Positions 7,390 to 14,692 of a stretch of DNA of 20,475 nt are shown here, piece by piece. A model generated the notes under the pieces. The model had not been told where the DNA came from. It searched no databases and worked only from the letters and a program-made list of their open reading frames with translations. The stretch's first letter is position 1. Every line of letters begins with the position of its first letter. A program made the translations under genes and the position numbers. Source of the stretch: a virus; the IMG/VR virus record IMGVR_UViG_3300033153_005478, positions 1-20,475 of that record. One strand, written 5' to 3'.

Positions 7390-7874
7390 GCCGCCGCATG
7401 TTTCCCTTTAGTGAAATCAACACGTTTCCAGCCTGCGTCGTCGAGCAGACCAGCTGCTACCCCAAGAGTCCTAGTATATTTAACATTGTAAGAAACATCA
7501 TCAAGAACCAGCCAACCCCCAGAGCGTAAGAGATTCATAGCCTGCCGGGTACACTCGATACGAGCGGGTCGTGGGCCATCCACGAGAACAAGGTCATAAT
7601 GCCCGACATGCGAATTGTCTATATCCGTATAATTACCTACAAGGGCAACACAAGCCTCACGGAAAGGGAGAAGAGCGTCACTCACCAACGCAAACCGCTT
7701 CTTATCCTGTTCCAAGGAGAACACCCTCTTCGCCATCTTCGCAAACCATACCGTCGAGCCACCGGAGCCAAACTCAAATACACACGACTTCGGCCCGAGG
7801 ATTCCAGCCATCCACTCTAACAAGTCGTCAGCGAGCCATGGCTTACTCAAGGATGTGTCGTCCTTCACACTCAT
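7374..7874 (-). CDS. SAM-dependent methyltransferase-like protein
   Basis: This 166-residue protein has a compact Rossmann methyltransferase core. Motif I is VFEFGSGGSTVWFA (32-45), strand 2 ends in FSLEQD (52-57), DLVLVDGP (94-101) matches strand 4, and RSGGWLVLDDV (about 117-127) matches strand 5. The GSGGST loop is typical of a group found in polysaccharide gene clusters. The acceptor is unknown; sugar O-methylation would fit the setting. The first 30 residues are a short helical lead. It overlaps the downstream glycosyltransferase and touches the upstream stop, consistent with a single polycistronic unit. A non-methylating Rossmann protein cannot be excluded. Confidence 0.75.
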   Translation of the reverse strand: MSVKDDTSLSKPWLADDLLEWMAGILGPKSCVFEFGSGGSTVWFAKMAKRVFSLEQDKKRFALVSDALLPFREACVALVGNYTDIDNSHVGHYDLVLVDGPRPARIECTRQAMNLLRSGGWLVLDDVSYNVKYTRTLGVAAGLLDDAGWKRVDFTKGKHAAAWQKP

Positions 7875-8779
7875 TACAAGCTGTCCTTTATAATCCGAAT
7901 GACATACTTTGCCTGCGCTGGAGGGGAAAGATAACGATCATAATACGCTTGACCCCCCTTAGCCCTACGCAGCCTCTCTCTGTCGTTATTCAACCAATAG
8001 TCAACCTTTTCCTCAAAGTCGGAGAGATCACGTTCACACTCACCCCAACAGTCTACAGGATTACCAGGTAGAATGAAATCAGGCTTAATAGTGAGGAGGA
8101 AAGCTCCTATACCCATAATCTCAGTATGACGCCATGTCCAGTCACCCCCTACCCCGGGAAGAGCCAGACAGACCTTGGAACTGGCTTGTTTGTGCATGTG
8201 ATCCATAAATCGGAGCTTATTACCCCTTACGCTCTCGGGCACCTCTGGTCTATTGCGAAAGTGCGCCACAACACAAAAGGATTTCCATCTACTGTTGGCG
8301 AGAATAATCTCAGCAGCCTTAACACGCATATCAAAAGCAGTAGCTCGACAGGCATGTATAATATCATAAGCCTTATCATCCCTCCAGTTCAAACGCCTCA
8401 ATCTGGCGGTATGGAGAGGATAACTGGAACTGCAAACAATCTGCCCTATAGGGAAGAAGCGTTCCCTCAGAGGGAGATCGGCGCGAGTCTGTATCTTGAA
8501 GTAAAAATCCCCTTGCTCCATCAGCCTCTCGTAGTGGTCTTTTTCAAAGTCGGCAACATCATACCAGACTCGATGCTTATTACCATCAATAGTAATGTAA
8601 AGAGGTATAATCCCACTAGCCTTCTTATCGTCATGCAGTTTCTTGAGGGCGTCGTTGGTTGAAACAGGAATACCCAGCGTCTCGAAACCCACCTTTAGGT
8701 ACGAAAACCAAGAGGAGAATCCGGCCATAATCGGAGGCCACTCAACACAGACAGAAGATGTGTCTACTACATTCCCCAT
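7874..8779 (-). CDS. Glycosyltransferase-like protein (exostosin / GT-B-like C-terminus)
   Basis: This 301-residue protein is not firmly recognised. Its C-terminal half reads like the donor domain of exostosin- or CAP10-like transferases. After a helix with FMDHMHKQASSKVCLALPG comes WTWRHTEIMGIGAFLL (214-229), where an Arg and Glu precede a Gly-Ala-Phe strand. An acidic region before the C-terminal helices follows. The N-terminal half has RVWYDVADF and GDFYFKIQTR, plausible as an acceptor domain. Context in a glycan cassette supports a transferase role; the donor is unknown. The start overlaps the preceding gene by 13 nt and is preceded by GAGGGTGG about 6 nt upstream. Confidence 0.6.
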   Translation of the reverse strand: MGNVVDTSSVCVEWPPIMAGFSSWFSYLKVGFETLGIPVSTNDALKKLHDDKKASGIIPLYITIDGNKHRVWYDVADFEKDHYERLMEQGDFYFKIQTRADLPLRERFFPIGQIVCSSSYPLHTARLRRLNWRDDKAYDIIHACRATAFDMRVKAAEIILANSRWKSFCVVAHFRNRPEVPESVRGNKLRFMDHMHKQASSKVCLALPGVGGDWTWRHTEIMGIGAFLLTIKPDFILPGNPVDCWGECERDLSDFEEKVDYWLNNDRERLRRAKGGQAYYDRYLSPPAQAKYVIRIIKDSL

Positions 8780-9417
8780 ATCAAACCACCCTCTTTACGA
8801 GCTTTCATAATTTTCATATCTCGCTCTTTGTGAATTCTAGCCTCTCGGTGTGTCTCATCCATCTCCTCTTTACAGAAACACGGATGATAGTGCTCAACAA
8901 CCACTTCACGGGATGTAGCAAACTTTCCAAGCTTTACAGCCAGCCAGTGAATCTCTTGGGCGGCAAAATGGTCATACTCAGGATTGAACAACTGCCGGTC
9001 GGGATAGCGGTCGAGAAATTTCTTGCCTACAATCGCCATACCTGTAGGATGGTGCGACTTATCCTGTCTCAACCCAAGGACACCATCAGTATCAGGAAAG
9101 GAACGCTCGAAGTCGTCATAGGCGCTCTCTATCATACCCTCACGGAAGGTAACATCATCTGTGCCATAGAGGATGTTACTATGAGTGTCTTTGATACCTC
9201 GATTCCTCGCATCTACAGACCCCACACGTGAAGGAAGCTCCATAATAGCTAAATTGGACCTATTGAGTATCCAATCTGGAGGACCACCCGAAAGACATTC
9301 TCCATCCAAGACAATGAAAACCTCAAGCCAAGGATAAACAGGGACACTCTCAACCATCCTTTTAAGTTTTTCAGGCCTATTGCGAGTAGCCACCAAGAGT
9401 GTAAGTGGAGCTGGCAT
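8767..9417 (-). CDS. Glycosyltransferase family 2-like
   Basis: This 216-residue GT-A protein starts with PLTLLVATRNRPEKLKRMV (4-22), the classic family 2 opening. It then has VFIVLDGE (33-40), a GSVDARNRGI segment (66-75) that normally contacts the nucleotide, and the metal-binding YGTDDVTF (84-91). It is short, consistent with a minimal catalytic domain without a membrane anchor. A Cys-rich CFCKEEMDE segment follows HYHP near residue 180; its role is unknown. Its start overlaps the upstream fusion gene's stop (TAATG), and its end overlaps the next transferase. Donor and acceptor are unknown. Confidence 0.85.
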   Translation of the reverse strand: MPAPLTLLVATRNRPEKLKRMVESVPVYPWLEVFIVLDGECLSGGPPDWILNRSNLAIMELPSRVGSVDARNRGIKDTHSNILYGTDDVTFREGMIESAYDDFERSFPDTDGVLGLRQDKSHHPTGMAIVGKKFLDRYPDRQLFNPEYDHFAAQEIHWLAVKLGKFATSREVVVEHYHPCFCKEEMDETHREARIHKERDMKIMKARKEGGLIWGM

Positions 9418-10733
9418 TATTCAATCCCCTTCTTGAGATACCGTGACGCCTGATGGTGTAGAATGACTGGATCACGGACATCCGACATCGAATCAAAGAT
9501 GGTACAATACTGCGCGGGTAAATCAATAATACGAGCTGATGAATAGCGTACACGTTTCAGTACCCTTGAAAGCGCTCGCTGATCCCACTCGCTGGGGTTG
9601 GCCTTACATTCATCCTCCCACGCCTTGAGCACATTATTCACAACAGGACAAGGGCGCATGAAGATAGTGCCACTGAGGAGCTCCCTACGAGTACCATCAC
9701 GTTGGCGATAGTGGATACCGATGTCGGCCTGGTGGAAGTCGCATAAAAGCGTAGGATATTTCAGAAATTCCGCATCGGCATCCACCATCAACAACGTACG
9801 GTCGGGAAACCTCTCTATCATCTCTCGGAGGAAAGTTGGTTTGTGTTGGACATTAGAGATCCACGAACCTCTAGACGGAATCCCTTGGATATAGTAATCT
9901 AAGCTAAACTTACCAACAGACTTCAGAAGGCGCTTAGCCTCCTCTTCATAGCCTGTACCAACGGTGTAATAACTCACAACGATTGGCTTGTCCTGCTTGG
10001 GGATGTCGGCCACATCACCAAAGCTGAAGCACGTCAGGGCGGAGTCTGGGTTTAGATTAACCACACGCCGACGCTCCTCCAGCATGGGAGCTATACGCTC
10101 AAAGTTTGGTACAAAAAGTTGCTTGTAACGGGACTCAGGTTGAACCATGGGGTGAGGAGTGCTATTCCACCAAGCTTGTGCGCCAGAGCCTAAGCCCTTC
10201 ATATCATAGCCAAGGAGGTATATAGGATCAGCCCCCAGGCAGTAGGCTAGATTGAGAGCGCCGTAACCTGAATTACAGCCACCACCCAGACCTTCACGCA
10301 TGGACTCAGTGAACTTATCGCCGCCAGCGGATACAAGGGTAAAAGCGTCACTTGGTATGTTAGGGCCGGTTTCGAGCCATACCTTGTAGCCTTTATAACC
10401 CCTCCAACGGGTGTCAAACTCCTCCCCGTACTTCTTTTCCCTGACCCACCTAGCAAAACGGGTATCCATCGAGAAGTTGATGGTGGGGTAGAAAGCCTCT
10501 GGTGTTCTATTTACCCCAATAGTCAATTCACCTTCAAGACGAGTCCAATCGAAGTTTTGTAGAGAGGGGCCGCCACCAATAAGGAAACATCGCTGGCCTT
10601 CCCAAGCCCTGTCTGGTATTTCTTTATAGAATGGACGTGAGGCTACAACAGGGTGATTGGAGTCCGCATGTTCCACAAGGCCGCGTCCGGCTCTCATTAC
10701 CCTTCGAGCTTCTCTTGAAGTTACTACCGCCAT
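9417..10733 (-). CDS. Fusion: DUF115/Maf-like domain plus nucleotide-sugar transferase domain
   Basis: This 438-residue protein has two domains. The first (about 35-245) contains CFLIGGGPSLQNFDW (49-63), TIGVNR (71-76) and the later GYGALNLAYCLGADPIYLLGYD. This is the pattern of DUF115 (MptE-like) proteins, which include the Maf flagellin glycosyltransferases. The second (about 250-435) contains LMVDADAEFLKYPTLL (315-330), an acidic GT-A motif, then SGTIFM (354-359) and WDQRAL (383-388), as in GT77-like transferases. The ATG at 10733 is chosen because GGAGG lies 5 nt upstream; a TTG 12 nt further upstream has no such site. It is the first gene of the cassette, just behind the terminator that follows the capsid gene. 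Direct protein glycosylation is an inference from the Maf relationship. Confidence 0.75.
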   Translation of the reverse strand: MAVVTSREARRVMRAGRGLVEHADSNHPVVASRPFYKEIPDRAWEGQRCFLIGGGPSLQNFDWTRLEGELTIGVNRTPEAFYPTINFSMDTRFARWVREKKYGEEFDTRWRGYKGYKVWLETGPNIPSDAFTLVSAGGDKFTESMREGLGGGCNSGYGALNLAYCLGADPIYLLGYDMKGLGSGAQAWWNSTPHPMVQPESRYKQLFVPNFERIAPMLEERRRVVNLNPDSALTCFSFGDVADIPKQDKPIVVSYYTVGTGYEEEAKRLLKSVGKFSLDYYIQGIPSRGSWISNVQHKPTFLREMIERFPDRTLLMVDADAEFLKYPTLLCDFHQADIGIHYRQRDGTRRELLSGTIFMRPCPVVNNVLKAWEDECKANPSEWDQRALSRVLKRVRYSSARIIDLPAQYCTIFDSMSDVRDPVILHHQASRYLKKGIE

Positions 10734-10743
10734 CACTACCTCC

Positions 10744-10777
10744 AAAAAGTGGGGAGGGGGGTATCAATCCCCTCCCC
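10744..10777 (-). terminator. Rho-independent-type terminator or attenuator after the capsid gene
   Basis: On the minus strand, 13 nt after the capsid stop, a 9-bp perfect GC stem (GGGGAGGGG, loop ATTGATACC, CCCCTCCCC; 77-69 with 59-51 of 10700) is followed by AC and five T residues (10748-10744). The U tract is short, so it should end only part of the transcripts. It probably lets capsid mRNA accumulate while the cassette and connector genes are read at a lower level. Confidence 0.7.
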
Positions 10778-10790
10778 TATTGAGAAGTAT

Positions 10791-11792
10791 CTACGAAGTT
10801 GCACACCGTTGGAACTGTTCAGTGTCTCCGATAGTTCCACCATAGCGCCCCCAGCCGACCGAGATGTCGGAGTAGGTTTGCGGATCGAACTTGTCGAAGA
10901 TGGTCAGTAACATACGGTCTGCAAAGATCGCTTTGATCTTGGGAACACATACGTAGTAAGTGGTAGAGCTGGTTAACCCCAAAGTGAAGTGAGGCGTAAC
11001 CGGATAAACCAATCCGCGCTGCGTACCGGAGATGCCCGAATTGAGCAATCCCATAGCCCTGAGTATGCGCGCCTTGAGCTGTATTGGAGCCAAAAGGACG
11101 AAGGGTGTCGATGGGGATACATCGAAGCCCTTATCCTTCAGGTCGGTAAGAATTTCCAGACAAGCCGCGTTGATAGTGTTGATGTCACGAATGGCATTGT
11201 AGTTCTCATTCGTGTTGGCCACGTTGGCCGGGGTAACCGCCTGCCACGCCAAGTTCTGACCAACGCCGATAGCGTCGATAAGAGCATAAGCGTACTCTGC
11301 GCGAGACGAATACCATTTGTTGCGGAAAGCGATAGCGTTGTTCTCAAGGGTCCAGTACTCTTTATCATCAAAGAGTGTTCTGTCCCACCCGAGACCAGCG
11401 CCGTAGCGGTTGAAGCTCACTGTCGTTTTAGCTCCTCCAAACTTGTAGATTTTGGCGGCTTCACCAATAGGAACTTCAGCGAAGGTAAGACCGTCTTCGA
11501 CATCAAGAATCTCGAAGCCGTTACGATTGGACGACGTGAAGTCGGCCATATCGAAAACCTGCTCGAAAGCGTTGTCGTAGAAGGTCGTAGTTTGGAATTT
11601 CTTCAATACTTCAAGTACTGAAGTCGGAAAGTCATCGGACGTTGCGAAATGCTGCATTAGAGCCTTACCTGCTTTGTCGTAGGCGGGGTTGGCAGCATTC
11701 ATAAAGTGTTGTAATGCGCCGAAAATCTGTTTGCGGTCATCAGAACTATTGATGTCCACTTTAGACCAATCGGCTACAATTTTACCTTTCAT
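10791..11792 (-). CDS. Major capsid protein (HK97-fold)
   Basis: This 333-residue protein is the probable shell subunit. It lies after the decoration protein in the order terminase, portal, protease/scaffold, decoration, capsid. It is soluble and mixed alpha/beta, with a long helical N-terminus rich in Asp, Lys and Phe, then FEQVFDMADFTSSNRNGF and a repeated aromatic YGAGLGWDRTLFDDKEYW segment. These resemble Mu gpT-like capsids, and the similarity is a pattern-level judgement. The ATG at 11792 is preceded by GGAG; a TTG 18 nt upstream is part of the binding site and is not the start. A 6-bp hairpin presents this site. A terminator follows. Confidence 0.85.
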   Translation of the reverse strand: MKGKIVADWSKVDINSSDDRKQIFGALQHFMNAANPAYDKAGKALMQHFATSDDFPTSVLEVLKKFQTTTFYDNAFEQVFDMADFTSSNRNGFEILDVEDGLTFAEVPIGEAAKIYKFGGAKTTVSFNRYGAGLGWDRTLFDDKEYWTLENNAIAFRNKWYSSRAEYAYALIDAIGVGQNLAWQAVTPANVANTNENYNAIRDINTINAACLEILTDLKDKGFDVSPSTPFVLLAPIQLKARILRAMGLLNSGISGTQRGLVYPVTPHFTLGLTSSTTYYVCVPKIKAIFADRMLLTIFDKFDPQTYSDISVGWGRYGGTIGDTEQFQRCATS

Positions 11793-11796
11793 GGTT

Positions 11797-11815
11797 TTCT
11801 CTCCTTTCAAGAGAA
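11797..11815 (-). promoter_or_regulatory. Hairpin presenting the capsid ribosome binding site
   Basis: On the minus strand TTCTCT, loop TGAAAGG, AGAGAA forms a 6-bp stem ending 4 nt before the capsid ATG. The AAAGGAG Shine-Dalgarno is split between the loop and the 3' arm. Such a structure could stabilise or tune a very abundant mRNA. It is short and AT-containing, so its effect may be small. Confidence 0.4.
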
Positions 11816-11829
11816 GGTATTTAAGCCGA

Positions 11830-12198
11830 TCAGGCCACGATGCTCAGCGTACCGTCGAGTTGGATTTCAACCGACGTAGCCGAACTAGCTGGCGCTTCTG
11901 TAACGACGCCACACAACTTATTGGAGCTGGAAGTTTCAGTCACCCGCTCCTCGGTGGCGTCGAAGTAGACCTTTTCGCCTTCAGTGTAACCGGCGGAAAT
12001 AGCCTCACAAGGGACAAGGATCTTAGGCGCCTTGAAAATAACGGCGCCATCGTCACCACTATCCACATCTTTCACCCAGACACCAACGGTATCGTTGAAG
12101 ACGGCCATCTGGCCAGATGTTACATCGGCGGACGCCGTAATTGTCATCTGGTTACACCGAGCAATATTACAGCGGAGCTTCAGTCCTGTTAGAGCCAT
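11830..12198 (-). CDS. Capsid decoration / stabilisation protein (DUF2190-like)
   Basis: This 122-residue protein matches the size and pattern of DUF2190-type phage proteins near capsid genes. It has ITASADVTSGQMAVFNDTVGV at the start, an internal repeat of Gly-rich strands, EGEKVYFDATEERVTETS in the middle and VEIQLDGTLSI at the end. That is a small beta-barrel-like protein, probably a decoration or head stabilisation protein. The ATG at 12198 has AAAGG about 9 nt upstream; a TTG start 21 nt further upstream would include this site and is rejected. It is directly upstream of the capsid gene, so the two are probably made together. Confidence 0.7.
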   Translation of the reverse strand: MALTGLKLRCNIARCNQMTITASADVTSGQMAVFNDTVGVWVKDVDSGDDGAVIFKAPKILVPCEAISAGYTEGEKVYFDATEERVTETSSSNKLCGVVTEAPASSATSVEIQLDGTLSIVA

Positions 12199-12227
12199 TG
12201 TACTTTGCCTTTCTCCCAATCTTTCCT

Positions 12228-12776
12228 CTATTGAGGAATCTGAGGGTTGTTTTTAGGATCGGTGAGATCGTCGCTCGTAGAGCCGTCGCTGGCGGGAGAA
12301 TCACTGACACTTTTCTTAGTACCCCTATCATCTCCACCCACTCCAAACATCTTAGCAACCTCACCATAGTCTTTCAGCTGAGCGTCGAGGAACTTCCCAA
12401 CATCAAGTTCCAAAGCGTCCTCGGACTCAGCTTCGGTTTCGAGCTGACTCATGTTTCTCTCTATGAACCTCTTCTGACGGTCGTCGAACTTCCGAGACTC
12501 CATCTCACCCTTGACTATAGAATCAGCCTTGGACTTGATGTTGGCGGCCTTCATCTTGGCGAGCTCGTCATTAAGGCCCTTCTCGACCTTCATACGATCC
12601 TCACGCTCCTCGCCGAGACTCTTCTCGACGCGTCGGGCGTGTTCGTACTCCGTCTGCTTTTCAGCCTTAACGTGTGCAACGATGTTCGAGTCAGCCTTTA
12701 AGGCGTCAACGGTGAAAACATCAGACGGTGAGTGACCTCCATCTTTGATAGCCTCTTGGATCTCTTTGATGGTCAT
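12228..12776 (-). CDS. Nested scaffold protein (internal in-frame start)
   Basis: An in-frame ATG at 12776, codon 198 of the protease gene, is preceded by GGGAG 8 nt upstream. That is as good a site as those of the surrounding genes. The predicted product has 182 residues, begins MTIKEIQEAI, and has a charged helical body and an acidic tail, as expected for a scaffold. Nested scaffolds are known from lambda C/Nu3. Expression is inferred from the sequence only. Confidence 0.65.
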   Translation of the reverse strand: MTIKEIQEAIKDGGHSPSDVFTVDALKADSNIVAHVKAEKQTEYEHARRVEKSLGEEREDRMKVEKGLNDELAKMKAANIKSKADSIVKGEMESRKFDDRQKRFIERNMSQLETEAESEDALELDVGKFLDAQLKDYGEVAKMFGVGGDDRGTKKSVSDSPASDGSTSDDLTDPKNNPQIPQ

Positions 12777-13367
12777 GTTCTTTTCTCCCTCATGTTGGGT
12801 AAGTTGGCTCTGGAATGCCTGAATGGCTCCCAGTAATGTTGCCCCGGGGAATGCAGGTGTCACCTCGTCCGCGTCACCTAACGCTATCCCGGTTATATCC
12901 TGAACTCCCTCGACGAAGGCATGGCCTTGAGCGTCTTGGGAATAAAGTACTTCAGCCTCTATGGACGCCACGTCGAGCTTGGCGGCCTTGTATTCAGGGT
13001 AGATGTACACTGTAGCAAGAGAGTGTAACTTATCCCCTATCTCTTTGGTTACCGAAGAAACCACCTCTCCCACCCTCGCTCGGCCCGCGTGCTCATTGGT
13101 GCCTTTAGCGTGATTGAGAAAAACCGCGAGGCCTTGGCTAATACTTGCCGACACTTTCTCAATAGCGGAACGGAAGTATTGGAGTGGGGTGCTCAAGGCG
13201 CTGCCGAGGATGGTGGGAGAGGCTTGCCCTTCGTGACCTACAGAGAAAACTTTGAATAAAGGTTTACTGTCAAATATCCTAATACGACTTATAACGTCGT
13301 CGGGCACCATACTGAGAACCTCAGAATCGGCCATTGATTGAAGCGTGGCTGTAAGGGTGGTTTTCAT
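12228..13367 (-). CDS. Prohead protease with C-terminal scaffold domain
   Basis: This 379-residue protein is a protease-scaffold fusion. The N-terminal half (about 35-180) has FLNHAKGTNEHAGRARVGEV (83-102) with His86, and LDVASIEAEV (131-140) with Ser135. These are the likely catalytic His and Ser of a phage prohead protease. The C-terminal half (from about 198) is highly charged, helical and probably coiled-coil, ending in an acidic, Ser-rich, low-complexity tail, which is typical of scaffolds. An internal ATG (12776) with its own ribosome binding site would release the scaffold alone. The start overlaps the portal stop by ATGA. After capsid assembly the protease would cleave itself and the scaffold. 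Confidence 0.8.
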   Translation of the reverse strand: MKTTLTATLQSMADSEVLSMVPDDVISRIRIFDSKPLFKVFSVGHEGQASPTILGSALSTPLQYFRSAIEKVSASISQGLAVFLNHAKGTNEHAGRARVGEVVSSVTKEIGDKLHSLATVYIYPEYKAAKLDVASIEAEVLYSQDAQGHAFVEGVQDITGIALGDADEVTPAFPGATLLGAIQAFQSQLTQHEGEKNMTIKEIQEAIKDGGHSPSDVFTVDALKADSNIVAHVKAEKQTEYEHARRVEKSLGEEREDRMKVEKGLNDELAKMKAANIKSKADSIVKGEMESRKFDDRQKRFIERNMSQLETEAESEDALELDVGKFLDAQLKDYGEVAKMFGVGGDDRGTKKSVSDSPASDGSTSDDLTDPKNNPQIPQ

Positions 13368-14692
13368 TGCTCATCATCCTTGGAAGTGGACTCAGTGTCT
13401 TCTTGGGCCTTGATTTCAGCCAAGAGGGCAGTGGCCCTGTCTTTCTCAAGGGCGTGTACTGCCTTGGCCTCTTCGTCGGCATCAATCTCAGGCACCTTGG
13501 AGAGGAGAGTCTCAAGGGTTATAGCGCCACGTTCGTAGAGGGGCAGCCAAATAGACTCAATCTCTTTGATGCGGGCGCTGGAGGTCTGAGGGATCTCGAC
13601 GCCTATGACGCCTTCGCGCATACCCCCGAGGCCCGGAAACTCCTTATTTGCCATGGCTATGACTTTGTTGAACACTTTATCCCATACACCTCGCCACGTC
13701 TTACGGATCCCAGCGGTGCCTGAGGAGACCAGCTCAAGGAGGTTGTCGGCAGTGGCGCGGTTGGAGAGGAGATCTGGCATACCGAGGAAATGGACGGGCA
13801 CCGAGGTGTCGCCTGAGATCATCTTGGCTAGTGTTGTTATTTCCTGTCGGATAGTCTCTATCTTCGTGAAGTCTATACCCTCGATCTTGAAATTGGCTGT
13901 AGTGACAAGGATGTCCCCTATCTTCCATTTGTGGTCCTCAAGCTGCTCAAAGACCTCATCTACCTCAGCAGAGTTCTCACACTTGAACACCGGAGTAGGC
14001 AACCCTATGATATGGTTTATCTGTCTCCAGTCCCAAAGGGCTTTTGAGAGGGCCTCCACCTTCCAAAGGACTTTGGATACTGGAGGTGTAGGTTTATTGA
14101 CGTTGTAGACACGACCACCGAAGATCGCGTAAACAAATTCGTCGGGTGTGAGGTTTACCTCTTTGCCCGTCTTGCTCACCATATACTTGGCCGAGAGATG
14201 CTCCATATAGTCGTCGTCCGACACCTTGATAGTGTAAGCATGTTGAGACCACGGGACAGCCCTAATCTCTATTTGCTTGGCTTCCTTGTTGGGGAACAGG
14301 CGGAGGAGGGTTTTACCCTCTATCTCAGCCTCCTCGGCATATTCAAGGGGAACACCCTCATGGAGACCATTATGTATAATGAATTCCTTTATATACTTCA
14401 GTTCCCTGTCTGTGCCCTTTACCCGAGCTACCGGACGGATACCTTGGCCTATGGCAAAGGAGGCGCGGACGGCTACTATGGTTTGAATGAGCTCACAACC
14501 CCAACGAGCGGCGCCCTCAAACTTCTTGGAAAGGGCCGACACTTTAGAGTTGTATTCTGTATAGGGGTTGCCTGTGTAGCCCGAAGATGAAGTTTCCCGA
14601 TCAAGGAGGCCTAAGTCGGGATTGGTAAATTGAGTCTTCATCAACCTTATGGGAGGTTTAGTGGATGTAAAAAGTGTGGATAAGAGACTCAT
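13364..14692 (-). CDS. Portal protein
   Basis: This 442-residue protein follows the large terminase and precedes the protease, the canonical portal position. It has the layout of portal proteins: a start region MSLLSTLF, a central segment with SGDTSVPVHFLGM followed by NRATADNLLEL, and helical C-terminal sequence ending in a charged, low-complexity tail. Twelve copies would form the ring through which DNA enters. The ATG at 14692 overlaps the terminase stop as ATGA and has GGGAG 8 nt upstream, so a longer in-frame version beginning inside the terminase gene is rejected. Confidence 0.85.
   Translation of the reverse strand: MSLLSTLFTSTKPPIRLMKTQFTNPDLGLLDRETSSSGYTGNPYTEYNSKVSALSKKFEGAARWGCELIQTIVAVRASFAIGQGIRPVARVKGTDRELKYIKEFIIHNGLHEGVPLEYAEEAEIEGKTLLRLFPNKEAKQIEIRAVPWSQHAYTIKVSDDDYMEHLSAKYMVSKTGKEVNLTPDEFVYAIFGGRVYNVNKPTPPVSKVLWKVEALSKALWDWRQINHIIGLPTPVFKCENSAEVDEVFEQLEDHKWKIGDILVTTANFKIEGIDFTKIETIRQEITTLAKMISGDTSVPVHFLGMPDLLSNRATADNLLELVSSGTAGIRKTWRGVWDKVFNKVIAMANKEFPGLGGMREGVIGVEIPQTSSARIKEIESIWLPLYERGAITLETLLSKVPEIDADEEAKAVHALEKDRATALLAEIKAQEDTESTSKDDEQ

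Noticed and set aside
3933-8662. Many plus-strand ORFs of 60-178 residues opposite the cassette
   Set aside because: They are shadows of overlapping minus-strand genes with clear enzyme motifs.
3729-10733. DNA hypermodification pathway as explanation for the glycosyltransferases
   Set aside because: No modified-nucleotide synthesis gene is present, and LicD, sulfotransferase and GT2 types fit glycan tailoring better. It cannot be excluded for genes outside the window.
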